The notes beneath the pieces are model-generated. The model did no database searches. It saw only the letters and a program-made list of their open reading frames with translations, and was not told where the DNA came from. From UBA1431 sp002329665 (GTDB lineage: Bacteria; Bacillota; Clostridia; Christensenellales; UBA1431), in NCBI GenBank assembly GCA_040772545.1, contig JAXGXY010000008.1, forward strand, positions 1 to 24,597: a stretch of DNA of 24,597 nucleotides, written 5' to 3'. The translations under genes and the position numbers were made by a program. Positions 14,900-22,706 of the stretch are shown in pieces (position 1 is the first letter of the stretch; each line of letters starts with the position of its first letter).

Positions 14900-16345
14900 A
14901 TGAAAAAGGTGACGCTGATCTTTTTGAGTGTTGCGCTGCTCCTTGGTTTTGCTGCCTGTGCAACGCCGCAAACGACGGATTCCACCGCGCAGGAAGACGC
15001 GCTGTTTCCGATGCCGGATTCCGGGACCGGCCTCTGGGGCGTGGTGGACAGAGAAGGAAACGTTGTTGTACAACCCGAATATTCTTACATAGGTGCATTC
15101 GACGAGAAAGGATATGCGTCCGTTATTCTGGCGGACGAGCCGGACATCGGCTATATCGACACGAAGGGGAACTACTACAGCATACACGAGCACACCCCCG
15201 ACCAAGTTTTGGCGTATGGGGAAAACGGCCTCGCGCCAAATAAGGACGAAGACGGGTACTACGGGTATGTCAACGAGGCGGGCGAATGGGTGATACAGCC
15301 CGAATATGAAGGCGCCGAGTTGTTTCAAAACGGCCTGGCCTGCGTCACCTATACGGTGCCGGGTGATATGGTGCCCTCGAGAGCTTTTATAAACGAAAAG
15401 GGCACGGAGGTGGTCCCGCCCGAAAAGTGGGCGAATTATCCGGAATTCGCGCAAAACGGGCTTGCTAACGTGGAAACGGGCAGCGACTATATGGACGCCA
15501 CGGCGGCTTTGCGCTACCGTTTGTACGCGTATTATTACGGCCTGAATACGGTAAACAAGGCTACTTATGAGAAGATACTCGCAAACCCGGACGCCTACCA
15601 ACCCAAAAACAAGGGCAGGAATTTCCTGGTGGACAACTATTTCAACGAGGAGGATTCGACTTCGGACGGCTCCGAATACCCGACCTATCTGGAGGCGGTC
15701 TATTATCCCATGGATTTCTATTGCGGCTATATGGACAAGACGGGCAACATCAGGATCCCTCTGCAGTTTTACAGGGCCCTTCCCTTTAGCAAAAACGGCT
15801 TCGCGCTGGTCGGGGATATTTGGTCGGAGGGCTTGTTCGGGATCATCGACGCAAACGGCGAGTTTGTGGTCAAGCCGAAATTCCTAGATGTCACAGGATT
15901 CGACAAGAACGGGATGTCTCTGGCCCAGGAGAACAGCGCCGAGGGCCTTTGGGGCGTCATCAACGAAAAGGGCGAATGGGTGGTAAAGCCACAATACAAA
16001 AATGATGAAGAAACTACAAGAATCGGGCGGATGGACTACGACTACTGGTATGAATACGAACACCTGCAGAACAAGGACGGCCTGTACGGCTATATCGACG
16101 AAAGCTATGATTATTTCATCCGGCCGCAGTTCAAGCAGGCGTGCCCCTTCGCGGAGAACGGGCATGCCTGGGTGCAGGATAAGGCTGGACTGTGGGGGAT
16201 GATAGACAAAACCGGCGCGTATGTGATCCAGCCGTCGTACAAAAACTATCGCGGCGTTTATAACGGTTTGTACCTGGTGCAGGACGCAAAAGGATTGTGG
16301 GGATACATCGACGACAAGGAAGCATACGTCATTTCGCCGAGATAA
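14900..16345 (+). CDS. WG-repeat lipoprotein
   Basis: Secreted, lipid-anchored protein of 481 residues. The signal peptide ends in a lipobox LLGFAAC (Cys20). The rest consists of about eight WG-type repeats, for example GLWGVVDREGNVVVQPEYS, YYGYVNEAGEWVIQPEYEG, GLFGIIDANGEFVVKPKF, GLWGVINEKGEWVVKPQYK and GLWGMIDKTGAYVIQPSYK. A repeat-poor insert of about 80 residues (roughly 190-270) sits in the middle. WG repeats form beta-rich repeat domains of poorly known function, thought to mediate extracellular binding. ATG 14900 is used because GGGAGGG lies just upstream; TTG 14894 is too close to that site. Neighbours offer no clear functional link. Codon use is somewhat AT-richer than in the fumarase genes. 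Confidence 0.88.
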   Translation: MKKVTLIFLSVALLLGFAACATPQTTDSTAQEDALFPMPDSGTGLWGVVDREGNVVVQPEYSYIGAFDEKGYASVILADEPDIGYIDTKGNYYSIHEHTPDQVLAYGENGLAPNKDEDGYYGYVNEAGEWVIQPEYEGAELFQNGLACVTYTVPGDMVPSRAFINEKGTEVVPPEKWANYPEFAQNGLANVETGSDYMDATAALRYRLYAYYYGLNTVNKATYEKILANPDAYQPKNKGRNFLVDNYFNEEDSTSDGSEYPTYLEAVYYPMDFYCGYMDKTGNIRIPLQFYRALPFSKNGFALVGDIWSEGLFGIIDANGEFVVKPKFLDVTGFDKNGMSLAQENSAEGLWGVINEKGEWVVKPQYKNDEETTRIGRMDYDYWYEYEHLQNKDGLYGYIDESYDYFIRPQFKQACPFAENGHAWVQDKAGLWGMIDKTGAYVIQPSYKNYRGVYNGLYLVQDAKGLWGYIDDKEAYVISPR

Positions 16346-16388
16346 TGGACGAGGCGGGGAGGATATAATGGTTCACCCCGGTGCCGTG

Positions 16389-16418
16389 TTGCAGCGCGCC
16401 TGTCCTTTCTGGTATACT
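16389..16418 (+). promoter_or_regulatory. Promoter of the fumarase genes
   Basis: TTGCAG (16389-16394) and TATACT (16413-16418) are 18 bp apart, with TGG directly before the -10 (extended -10 type). About 45 bp downstream is the fumarase alpha start. Confidence 0.65.
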
Positions 16419-16467
16419 TGACCCGGGCATGCCTAAGCCCTATAAACCCAGTAAAGGAGCGACTCCA

Positions 16468-17307
16468 TTGCGCACGATCCGGGCCGAAGAGATCACGAAA
16501 GCCGTCTCTGAACTGGTCCTTTCAGCCTGCTCGGACCTGGGCGAAGACGTCGAAAACGCCCTGTTGCGCGCGCTTGAAACCGAGCGCGACCCGAACGGGC
16601 GCGACGTGCTCGGCCAGCTCGTGGAGAACCTGCGCCTCGCGCGCGCGGCGGGCCGCCCGTGTTGCCAGGACACCGGCATCACCGTCGTGTTCGCGGACGT
16701 CGGGCAGGACCTCCATATCGTGGGCGGCAATCTTTATGCAGCGGTCGAAAACGGCGTGCGCGCCGCGTATACGGAAGGCTGCCTGCGAAAGTCCGTGCTT
16801 CACCCGCTCACCAGAAAGAACACGGGCGACAATACGCCGCCCGTGCTGCACGTCGAGATCGTCCCGGGCGACAGGCTGACGCTTCACGTGGCCCCGAAGG
16901 GCTTCGGCAGCGAGAACGCCAGCGCGCTCGCGATGCTCACGCCGTCGGACGGCGTGTGCGGCATCGAGCGGTTCGTTGTGGACACCGTCGCGCGCTCGGG
17001 CGCATTCGCCTGCCCGCCGCTCGTGGTCGGCGTCGGCATCGGCGGCACGATGGAGAAGGCCGCGCTCGTCGCCAAGCGCCAGCTCCTGCGCGACGTCGGC
17101 GCGCCCGCTTCCGACCCGGACGCCGCGGCGCTGGAGGCGCGTCTGCTCGAGCGCATCAATGCGCTGGGCATCGGGCCGATGGGCCTGGGCGGCGACACGA
17201 CCGCGCTGGCCGTCCACGCCGGGCTTTACCCGACGCACCTCGCCGGACTGCCGGTCGCGGTCAACGTCCAGTGCCACGCGGCGCGCCACAAGCGCGTCAC
17301 GCTGTAA
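16468..17307 (+). CDS. fumA: Class I fumarate hydratase, alpha subunit
   Basis: N-terminal subunit of the two-part, oxygen-sensitive [4Fe-4S] fumarase or closely related tartrate dehydratase; it reversibly hydrates fumarate to malate. The 279-residue product has the hallmarks PCCQDTGITVVFADVG (cluster cysteine region, about residues 70-85), PLTRKNTGDNTPPVLH, LHVAPKGFGSENASALAML and CPPLVVGVGIGGTMEKAALV with a further cysteine. Length is typical (about 280). The start is TTG 16468, eight bases after AAAGGAG. An upstream ATG reading (16381) would cross the promoter. The beta subunit follows after 11 bp. Residues about 38-58 are duplicated as a decayed fragment 2.3 kb upstream. Substrate choice between fumarate and tartrate is not certain from sequence. 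Confidence 0.92.
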   Translation: MRTIRAEEITKAVSELVLSACSDLGEDVENALLRALETERDPNGRDVLGQLVENLRLARAAGRPCCQDTGITVVFADVGQDLHIVGGNLYAAVENGVRAAYTEGCLRKSVLHPLTRKNTGDNTPPVLHVEIVPGDRLTLHVAPKGFGSENASALAMLTPSDGVCGIERFVVDTVARSGAFACPPLVVGVGIGGTMEKAALVAKRQLLRDVGAPASDPDAAALEARLLERINALGIGPMGLGGDTTALAVHAGLYPTHLAGLPVAVNVQCHAARHKRVTL

Positions 17308-17318
17308 CGGGAGGAGCC

Positions 17319-17861
17319 ATGTCTGCACGCATCGTACAACTTCCGCTTGATCGCGAAACCGCGAGGGAGCTCATGGCCGGGGAGCGCGCGTTCCTCAGGG
17401 GCACCCTCTACACCGCCCGCGACGCGGCCCATAAACGCCTCTTCGCCATGCTCGACGCCGGGGAGCCGCTTCCCGTCGACCTCAGGGACGCCTGCTTCTA
17501 TTACACAGGCCCCTGCCCCGCCGCCCCCGGCGAGGTCATCGGCCCCTGCGGGCCCACCACGTCCTCGCGCATGGACATGTACACGCCGCGCCTGATCGAA
17601 CTCGGGCTCACGGCGATGATCGGCAAGGGCCCGCGCGCGAAAACCGTCGTCGACGCGATGCGTGATAACGGCGCGGTCTATTTCGCTGCCACGGGCGGCG
17701 CCGGCATGCTCATCGCGAAATCCGTGCGCGCCTGCCGCCTCGTCGCCTTCGAAGACCTCGGCCCCGAGGCGATCTACGCGCTCACCGTCCACGACTTCCC
17801 GGCCGTCGTCGCGGTCGACGCAGCGGGGAACAGTTTGTACGATAACCATTTCAAAGCCTGA
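17319..17861 (+). CDS. fumB: Class I fumarate hydratase, beta subunit
   Basis: C-terminal partner of the two-subunit Fe-S hydratase. The 180-residue product contains VQLPLDRETARELMAGE, FLRGTLYTARDAAHKRL, FYYTGPCPAAPGEVIGPCGP, TTSSRMDMYTPRLIEL, MIGKG and the late ATGGAGMLIAKSVRA ... VDAAGNSLYDN blocks, all standard for this subunit. ATG 17319 follows GGGAGGAG. A much longer reading from 16659 is an out-of-frame shadow of the alpha gene. Downstream (17862-18055) no gene is convincing. The next gene is convergent, and a CCCGC/GCGGG hairpin near 17970 is not followed by a T-tract, so the terminator is unclear. Confidence 0.92.
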   Translation: MSARIVQLPLDRETARELMAGERAFLRGTLYTARDAAHKRLFAMLDAGEPLPVDLRDACFYYTGPCPAAPGEVIGPCGPTTSSRMDMYTPRLIELGLTAMIGKGPRAKTVVDAMRDNGAVYFAATGGAGMLIAKSVRACRLVAFEDLGPEAIYALTVHDFPAVVAVDAAGNSLYDNHFKA

Positions 17862-18055
17862 CAGCATAGATGCGCTTGAAATCCAACCGTATCAATAGAA
17901 TCGATTTGCGGATATACTTCCGCTTTGCTAAGCGAATCGCTCGCGGCTTTCGTCTTGGGCCTGTTCGCCCGCGCTAATACGGCGGGATTGGCAAAAAAAA
18001 AGGACGCGGCCATCGTTGTTTCCGCACCGTTCTTCGCGGTGTCTCCCGGAAACAT

Positions 18056-18694
18056 TTATTTACGGCGCTTGAGCACCCTGACCGACATCCAAAAAGACAG
18101 GAGCGAAATAATGAAGAGTCCCGGCAATACGAGCGCAACGAGCGGCAGCGGGCCGATATCCGTTATGGATGCAAAATCTACGTTTACCTGCAGCGTTTGC
18201 AGGCAGATGGCGGCAATCACCGGGATATAGATAAAGAGCATGAATATATATCTGCTGTTGGCCGCCCCGAGCCTGTAGGTGGCGGGTATCTTGATGTCGT
18301 TATAGAACATCACCAGCACAAAAGCAAGGATCGAAAACAAAACGACCGAGCCGTAGGACACCCACGCATTCGCGGCCATTATGATACCGATAATCAGCAC
18401 TACGACGGAGGACAACAGCGCGAAGCACAGGGACAGCACGTATTTGCTGCCCGCTTCTATGTGCGGGGGGACCGGCATGGCCGTCACGCTCCGCCTCCAG
18501 TTGACGGCTTCGTCGAAAGCCATGGACGTGCCGACCTGATACGCCAGGTACATGGAAACGACCATGCATATGATCGGGAAGCTGGACTCGCGGTTGACGA
18601 AGACGACGAACAGCGGCGGAAGGAATCCAAGCAGGTGAAACGGGCTCAAATTCCTGATGATAACCAGTATGTCTTTTTTAATCAATCCCTTCAT
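18056..18694 (-). CDS. ABC-2 type transporter permease
   Basis: The 212-residue membrane protein has about six hydrophobic segments (for example FHLLGFLPPLFVVFV, VLSLCFALLSSVVVLIIGII, LFSILAFVLVMFYND, FMLFIYIPVIAAICL and LVALVLPGLFIISLLSFWM) and a basic C-terminus. The N-terminus MKGLIKKDILVIIRN is typical of small ABC-2 permeases. It overlaps the upstream ATPase gene by 17 bp and has GGGAGG within it, so the two form an exporter-like pair. Substrate is unknown. On the minus strand a run of nine Ts lies at 17993-18001, but the stem before it is short, so termination is only weakly supported. Confidence 0.85.
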   Translation of the reverse strand: MKGLIKKDILVIIRNLSPFHLLGFLPPLFVVFVNRESSFPIICMVVSMYLAYQVGTSMAFDEAVNWRRSVTAMPVPPHIEAGSKYVLSLCFALLSSVVVLIIGIIMAANAWVSYGSVVLFSILAFVLVMFYNDIKIPATYRLGAANSRYIFMLFIYIPVIAAICLQTLQVNVDFASITDIGPLPLVALVLPGLFIISLLSFWMSVRVLKRRK

Positions 18695-19550
18695 TTCCGT
18701 TTCCTCCCCTGATATACAACAACATGATATCGTCTATCGCGGGTATGCCGATTTCTCCTGTATCATCCGCGTACTTTGAGTTGCGATGCGTCAATACGAG
18801 GTGCTTGTCACCGTCCTGATAGGACATAATCACGTCTTTTGGATCTATGGTATTAAAATTGTCCGGCGAGCACCTGATCAGCGCGTATTCATGATGCAGT
18901 TTGTCGATTGGTTCATAAAAGACGAGCCTGCCCTCATGCAGAAAAGCGACGTCGTCGGCGACCTTGTCCAGATCGCTTGTTATATGCGTGGAAAAGAATA
19001 CGGTCGTATTTTTTTTACCCGATACATATTCTTTCAAGAGCTTTAATATGTCGTCCCGTACAACGGGGTCCAGGCCGGAGGTTACTTCGTCCAGGATCAG
19101 AAGCGCCGGTTTGTGGGACATTGCGACCGCAAGCATGAGCTTGCTTTTCATGCCCTTGGACATGTCCTTCACTTTTTTCGATGTTTCAACATCGAGTTTT
19201 GTTAAGAGCCGCTCGAAATGTGCTTCATCCCATTTTTTGTATACATGCTTCATGATGCCGTTGATATCTTTTGCGTTCAGGCAGTCGTGGAAACCGGATT
19301 GCTCGACGAAAAACCCGATCTCCTGTTTTATCTCTCGTTCCTCTTCTATGTTGTCCTTGCCGAAAACCCGCACGCATCCGCTATCCCGTTTGATCTGATT
19401 CAATATCAGGCTGATCAACGTCGTTTTCCCGGCCCCGTTTTCTCCCACCAGGCCGACGATCCTGCCGTACGGGACCCGCAGATTAACAGCGTCCAGCGTG
19501 AACCCGGGATATGTTTTGGTTAAATGCCTCGTTTCTATAATACAGTCCAT
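18678..19550 (-). CDS. ABC transporter ATP-binding protein, YtrB-like
   Basis: The 290-residue ATPase has Walker A GENGAGKT (36-43), a Q-loop FFVEQSGF, a variant signature MSKGMKSKLMLAVAM in place of LSGGQ, Walker B LLILDEVTSGLD and the switch histidine in FFSTHITSD. A C-terminal extension of about 80 residues follows. These features fit the YtrB/BcrA-like group that works with ABC-2 permeases, often in peptide or antibiotic resistance or export; the cargo here is not known. ATG 19550 follows AAGGAG. Related operons usually begin with a GntR-type regulator, but none is present in the 430 bases up to murA. Confidence 0.9.
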   Translation of the reverse strand: MDCIIETRHLTKTYPGFTLDAVNLRVPYGRIVGLVGENGAGKTTLISLILNQIKRDSGCVRVFGKDNIEEEREIKQEIGFFVEQSGFHDCLNAKDINGIMKHVYKKWDEAHFERLLTKLDVETSKKVKDMSKGMKSKLMLAVAMSHKPALLILDEVTSGLDPVVRDDILKLLKEYVSGKKNTTVFFSTHITSDLDKVADDVAFLHEGRLVFYEPIDKLHHEYALIRCSPDNFNTIDPKDVIMSYQDGDKHLVLTHRNSKYADDTGEIGIPAIDDIMLLYIRGGNGNEGID

Positions 19551-19622
19551 GGCAATCTCCTTAATCCGCATGCCGTCTGCCGTTGTTGGAGCAGCAATTC
19601 CTCAAACCATTTCCTGCCACCC

Positions 19623-19651
19623 ATTCTACTAAACGGCCGCTTCATTCTCAA
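19623..19651 (-). promoter_or_regulatory. Sigma-A promoter of the ABC transporter operon
   Basis: Minus-strand TTGAGA (19646-19651) and TAGAAT (19623-19628) are 17 bp apart, five of six matches each. Transcription would start near 19616, about 65 bases before the ATPase ATG. No gene is seen in 19652-19796. Confidence 0.8.
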
Positions 19652-19796
19652 GGAGAATATGAATTGTGGTCGCTTAACAACATGAATCAACCAAAGCCTT
19701 CGGTTTGACATTCGTACAACGGGGGCATTCATCTGAGAACTCCTTTTGGAGACAAGAGCCATCCCCAAATGAGCGAAGCAAAATATCCAAAACATT

Positions 19797-19823
19797 AAAA
19801 GAACAGAGCGCACGTCTCTGTTC
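19797..19823 (-). terminator. Intrinsic terminator downstream of murA
   Basis: Perfect 8-bp stem GAACAGAG/CTCTGTTC with a 7-base loop, followed on the minus strand by TTTTAATGTTTT. It lies about 160 bases past the murA stop, after the structured repeat, so the murA transcript would have a long structured 3' UTR unless a separate small RNA is made here. Confidence 0.8.
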
Positions 19824-19846
19824 ACAGCGTATCGATGACCTTCTCT

Positions 19847-19976
19847 GGGGTTTGGGGGCCGCATCCCCCAAAGCTTCAATGCGATCTGACGACATGTGCG
19901 TTTGATCTTCAAAGAAACGCGCCCTGCGCGCGTTTCAACCAACCAGAAACCTGCTTGACAAACCAAAGGTTTGTCA
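19847..19976 (-). repeat. Structured intergenic repeat, copy B
   Basis: On the minus strand: a perfect 9-bp hairpin TGACAAACC/GGTTTGTCA (19956-19976), a hairpin GAAACGCG/CGCGTTTC followed by TTTG (19914-19936), then the core CGTCAGATC, five bases, GAAG, GGGGG, loop, GCCCCCAAACCCC (19847-19891). Block order and spacing parallel copy A at 11358-11477. It fills the 3' region of murA and ends just before the terminator. Confidence 0.6.
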
Positions 19977-19983
19977 CAATTGT

Positions 19984-21267
19984 TTATTCGTACATCCCGT
20001 ACTCGTCCTCCACTTCGATGCGCTCGATGGAAGCGCCCAGCGAGATAAGCTTGTCTTCGATGCGCTCGTACCCGCGGTCGATGAACTTGACGTTTTTGAT
20101 ATACGTCTCGCCCTCCGCCATCAGCCCGGCGATAATCAGCGCGGCTCCGGCCCGAAGGTCGCTGGCCGTCACCGGCGCGCCGGTCAGCTTTTCCACGCCC
20201 TCTATCACCGCCACGCGGTTGTCGACGCTCACGCGCGCGCCCATCCTGCAAAACTCGGCCACCTGCTTGAACCGGTCCTCGAAGATGCTCTCGATGATGA
20301 CGCTCGTGCCCTCGGCCGTGCACAACAGCGCCGAGATCGGCTGCTGGATGTCGGTCGGGAATCCCGGGTAGGGCAGGGTCTTGATCGTAACGTGCCTCGG
20401 GCGCTTGTCGCTGTACACGCGGACATGGTCGTAGCCCTGATCCACATGAACGCCCATCTCGATGAGCTTTGCCGAAATCGACTCGAGGTGCGTCGAGATC
20501 ACGTTCTGGATCACGACGTCCCCGCGCGTCGCCGCGGCTGCGATCATCAGCGTCCCCGCCTCTATCTGGTCGGGGATGATGGTGTAGGACGTGCCGTGCA
20601 GGTCCTTTTTCCCGCGGACCCGTATGACGTCCGTGCCCGCCCCTTTGACGGAAGCGCCCATGCAGTTGAGGAAGTTGGCCAGGTCCACCACGTGCGGCTC
20701 CTTCGCGGCGTTGACGATCGTGGTCAGCCCTTCGGCGTGCACCGAGGCGAGCATGATGTTGACCGTCGCGCCTACGCTGGCCACGTCCAGGTAGACTTCG
20801 GCCCCCCTCAGGCCGTTCGTCTTTGCCTTGAGTATGCCGTGCTCCGTCTCGACCTCGGCGCCCAGCGCCCGCAGGCCCTTGAGGTGCTGGTCGATGGGGC
20901 GCTGGCCGATATCGCATCCGCCCGGCAGCGCTATCTGCGCGTGGCCGTAGCGTGCGAGCAGCGCGCCCAGCAGGTAATAGGACGCGCGCATGCGGCGCAC
21001 CAGCCCGAACGTGGCCCCGGTCGTCATATCGGCCGACGTGTCGACGGTCATGCGCCGTTCTTCGGGGACGTATTCCACTTTCGCGCCCATGCGCGAAAGG
21101 ATGTCCCGAAGCAGGAGGACGTCCTGTATCTCCGGCAGGTTATCCACTACACAGGCATCCCTCGCCAGGATTGTGGCAGGCAGCAGCGCGACCGCGGCGT
21201 TCTTCGCGCCGCTCACCGTCACGGTGCCCCTAAGTGGCCTGCCCCCACGAACCAACAGTTTCTCCAA
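19984..21267 (-). CDS. murA: UDP-N-acetylglucosamine 1-carboxyvinyltransferase
   Basis: First committed enzyme of peptidoglycan precursor synthesis: transfers enolpyruvate from PEP to UDP-GlcNAc; target of fosfomycin. The 427-residue product has the conserved Lys-Asn pair in VSGAKNAAVALLPA (residues 22-23), the active-site loop LPGGCDIGQRPID with Cys118, and the late blocks YPGFPTDIQQPISALL and DLRAGAALIIAGLMAEGET. The catalytic cysteine means it should be fosfomycin-sensitive in principle. The start is probably TTG 21267, giving MEKLLVRGGR as in relatives, but it has only a crowded AGGTAGGA upstream. A strong GGAGGTGA serves instead a short open frame that ends two bases before the TTG. No MurA paralogue is visible in the window. 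Confidence 0.95.
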   Translation of the reverse strand: MEKLLVRGGRPLRGTVTVSGAKNAAVALLPATILARDACVVDNLPEIQDVLLLRDILSRMGAKVEYVPEERRMTVDTSADMTTGATFGLVRRMRASYYLLGALLARYGHAQIALPGGCDIGQRPIDQHLKGLRALGAEVETEHGILKAKTNGLRGAEVYLDVASVGATVNIMLASVHAEGLTTIVNAAKEPHVVDLANFLNCMGASVKGAGTDVIRVRGKKDLHGTSYTIIPDQIEAGTLMIAAAATRGDVVIQNVISTHLESISAKLIEMGVHVDQGYDHVRVYSDKRPRHVTIKTLPYPGFPTDIQQPISALLCTAEGTSVIIESIFEDRFKQVAEFCRMGARVSVDNRVAVIEGVEKLTGAPVTASDLRAGAALIIAGLMAEGETYIKNVKFIDRGYERIEDKLISLGASIERIEVEDEYGMYE

Positions 21268-21269
21268 TC

Positions 21270-21350
21270 CTACCTGGCGCGGTCTGTATACCGCACCGGG
21301 TTCACCTCCATTTCCACCCGAAAATCGTCTTTTACATGGCGGTGATGCAA
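21270..21350 (-). other. Short open frame directly upstream of murA, possibly coupling its translation
   Basis: An open frame of up to 26 codons (TTG 21350 to TAG 21270) ends two bases before the murA TTG. The best-supported start is GTG 21296, eight bases after GGAGG, giving eight codons (MRYTDRAR). Ribosomes ending there could restart on murA. Whether the longer peptide is a remnant of something else is unclear. Confidence 0.35.
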
Positions 21351-21363
21351 TCCCTGACAGGCG

Positions 21364-21570
21364 TCATTCCCCCTTCCCGGGAAGGGGCGCGCCCGTTCCC
21401 TTCCTGAGCCGGCCCGTCAGGCTCCCGGGAACGTGGAAGTTGCATTCTCCTTCAAACGCCCGCGCGCAGGTTTCGCCGCATTTCGGGCATTCGGCCTCGA
21501 CCTCCCCGAAATTCACAAGCTCTTCGAATACTTCGTTGCATCTTTGGCATTTGAAATTCAGGTACGGCAT
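21364..21570 (-). CDS. FmdB-family zinc-ribbon protein
   Basis: The 68-residue product begins MPYLNFKCQRCNEVFEELVN and contains a second CPKCG pair (CxxC ... CxxC zinc ribbon, about residues 8-34). A glycine- and basic-rich tail (GSLTGRLRKGTGAPLPGKG) follows. This is the usual architecture of FmdB-like small regulatory or putative metal-binding proteins, whose role is mostly unknown. ATG 21570 is preceded by AGGAGG; a longer reading (21597) adds nine atypical residues. It lies 42 bp downstream of corA and about 97 bp before murA on the same strand, so it may share transcripts with either. Confidence 0.82.
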   Translation of the reverse strand: MPYLNFKCQRCNEVFEELVNFGEVEAECPKCGETCARAFEGECNFHVPGSLTGRLRKGTGAPLPGKGE

Positions 21571-21612
21571 AAGGTCTTCCCTCCTGTTGAGAGTCATATG
21601 GTCACTACTATT

Positions 21613-22545
21613 CTACAACATTTTCTTTTTCCATAAAAGCCATATCGTGATACCGGCGGCGGCGCAGGCTATCCCGAGCACGGCCCAGAACCCGATCGGG
21701 CTTTCCATGAACGGCAGGCGTACGTTCATCCCCCAAATCGAGGCGATGAGCGTCGGGACCGAGAGGATGATGGTGGCCGCCGCGAGGAATTTCATCACCA
21801 CGTTGAGGTTGTTGGAGATGATGGAAGCGAAGGCGTCCATCGTCCCCGAGAGGATGTCGCGGTAGATGGTACACATCTCTATGGCCTGTTTGTTCTCGAC
21901 GATGACGTCATCGAGCAGTTCCGCGTCCTCCGAATACTTCTTCACGGCCTCTGTGCGCATGAGCTTTTCCATCACGGCTTCGTTGGCCACCAGCGACGTG
22001 GAGAAAAACACGAGGCTTTTCTCCAACTGCATCATCTGGAGAAGCTCCCGGTTCTTCATCGATTTCTGAAGCTCGTTCTGCACGTTGGTGCTGACCTTGT
22101 CGATCTGCCGGAGGTATACCAGGTACTTCGCCGAGATCTTGAACAAAAGCTGCAGGATGAAGCGGGTCTTCTTGAACGTGTAAAACCCGCGCACCCTCTC
22201 TTCCATGAAGTCCTCGATGATGGTCGTCTCCGCCATGCAGACGGTAACGATATACTTGTCCGTGTGCACGATCCCCAGCGGGAGCGTCGTATAGTTCAGC
22301 GCGCTTCTTTCGTCGTCGAGCACGGGCACGTCGACGAGGATCAGCGTCTGTCCGTTTTCCCAGTCTATGCGCGCGCGCTCTTCTTCGTCCGTCGCCGCCT
22401 TGAGGAAGTCGGGCTCCACGCCCAGTTCCTCTGCGACCAGCATAATCTCCTCGTCTTCAGGGTCCTGAAGATGAATCCACGCGTTCTCTTCGAAAGCCTC
22501 GAGTTCGAAGAGCCGCTCTTCCACTGTCTTGAAAATCCGGAGCAC
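21613..22545 (-). CDS. corA: CorA-family Mg2+ transporter
   Basis: Pentameric divalent-cation channel of the inner membrane. The 310-residue product has a large soluble N-terminal domain with long helices (about residues 1-240) and two C-terminal membrane segments. The selectivity motif GMN is seen in IWGMNVRLPFMESP at the end of the first segment, and the tail LWKKKML is basic, as in the family. Length is typical. GTG 22545 follows AGGTGA. Upstream are a promoter, an M-box Mg2+ riboswitch and a terminator, so expression should rise when Mg2+ is scarce. Cobalt or nickel transport cannot be excluded from sequence, but the riboswitch favours Mg2+. Confidence 0.95.
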   Translation of the reverse strand: MLRIFKTVEERLFELEAFEENAWIHLQDPEDEEIMLVAEELGVEPDFLKAATDEEERARIDWENGQTLILVDVPVLDDERSALNYTTLPLGIVHTDKYIVTVCMAETTIIEDFMEERVRGFYTFKKTRFILQLLFKISAKYLVYLRQIDKVSTNVQNELQKSMKNRELLQMMQLEKSLVFFSTSLVANEAVMEKLMRTEAVKKYSEDAELLDDVIVENKQAIEMCTIYRDILSGTMDAFASIISNNLNVVMKFLAAATIILSVPTLIASIWGMNVRLPFMESPIGFWAVLGIACAAAGITIWLLWKKKML

Positions 22546-22572
22546 GATCGATCACCTGCCTGTCAAAATGTT

Positions 22573-22683
22573 TCAGGTCAGGGACGACGCTCCGTGTGAA
22601 AGGCCCGTCCGGACACAGGTACGCCTCCCCCGCCTGTTCGTGTTGAATTCCGTTGTACGTTGCCGTTTAGGGTCGGCGTCCAT
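22573..22683 (-). other. Possible leader ORF and long-range stem between M-box terminator and corA
   Basis: After the terminator an open frame of 36 codons begins ATG 22683, nine bases after AGAGAGG, and stops at 22573, 27 bases before corA. Its product would be Arg/Thr-rich (MDADPKRQRTTEF, then NTNRRGRRTCVRT). A perfect 10-bp inverted repeat, GTGTGAAAGG (22684-22693) with CCTTTCACAC (22594-22603), brackets most of it and overlaps its ribosome-binding region. Coding status is unproven. Confidence 0.35.
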
Positions 22684-22706
22684 CCTTTCACACCTCTCTT
22701 TACATT

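Noticed and set aside
16368..16420. Tiny frame MVHPGAVLQRACPFWYT with a good ribosome-binding site before the fumarase promoter
   Set aside because: Only 17 codons, and it overlaps the promoter; more likely chance.
17993..18001. Run of nine Ts on the minus strand as a permease terminator
   Set aside because: The preceding stem is only about four pairs, so I do not list it as a terminator.
17774..18055. 93-codon minus-strand frame after the permease
   Set aside because: No ribosome-binding site, partly antisense to fumarase beta, no recognisable family.
19535..20917. Long open frame overlapping murA on the same strand
   Set aside because: Arginine/glycine-rich shadow of murA in another frame; murA itself has full family motifs.
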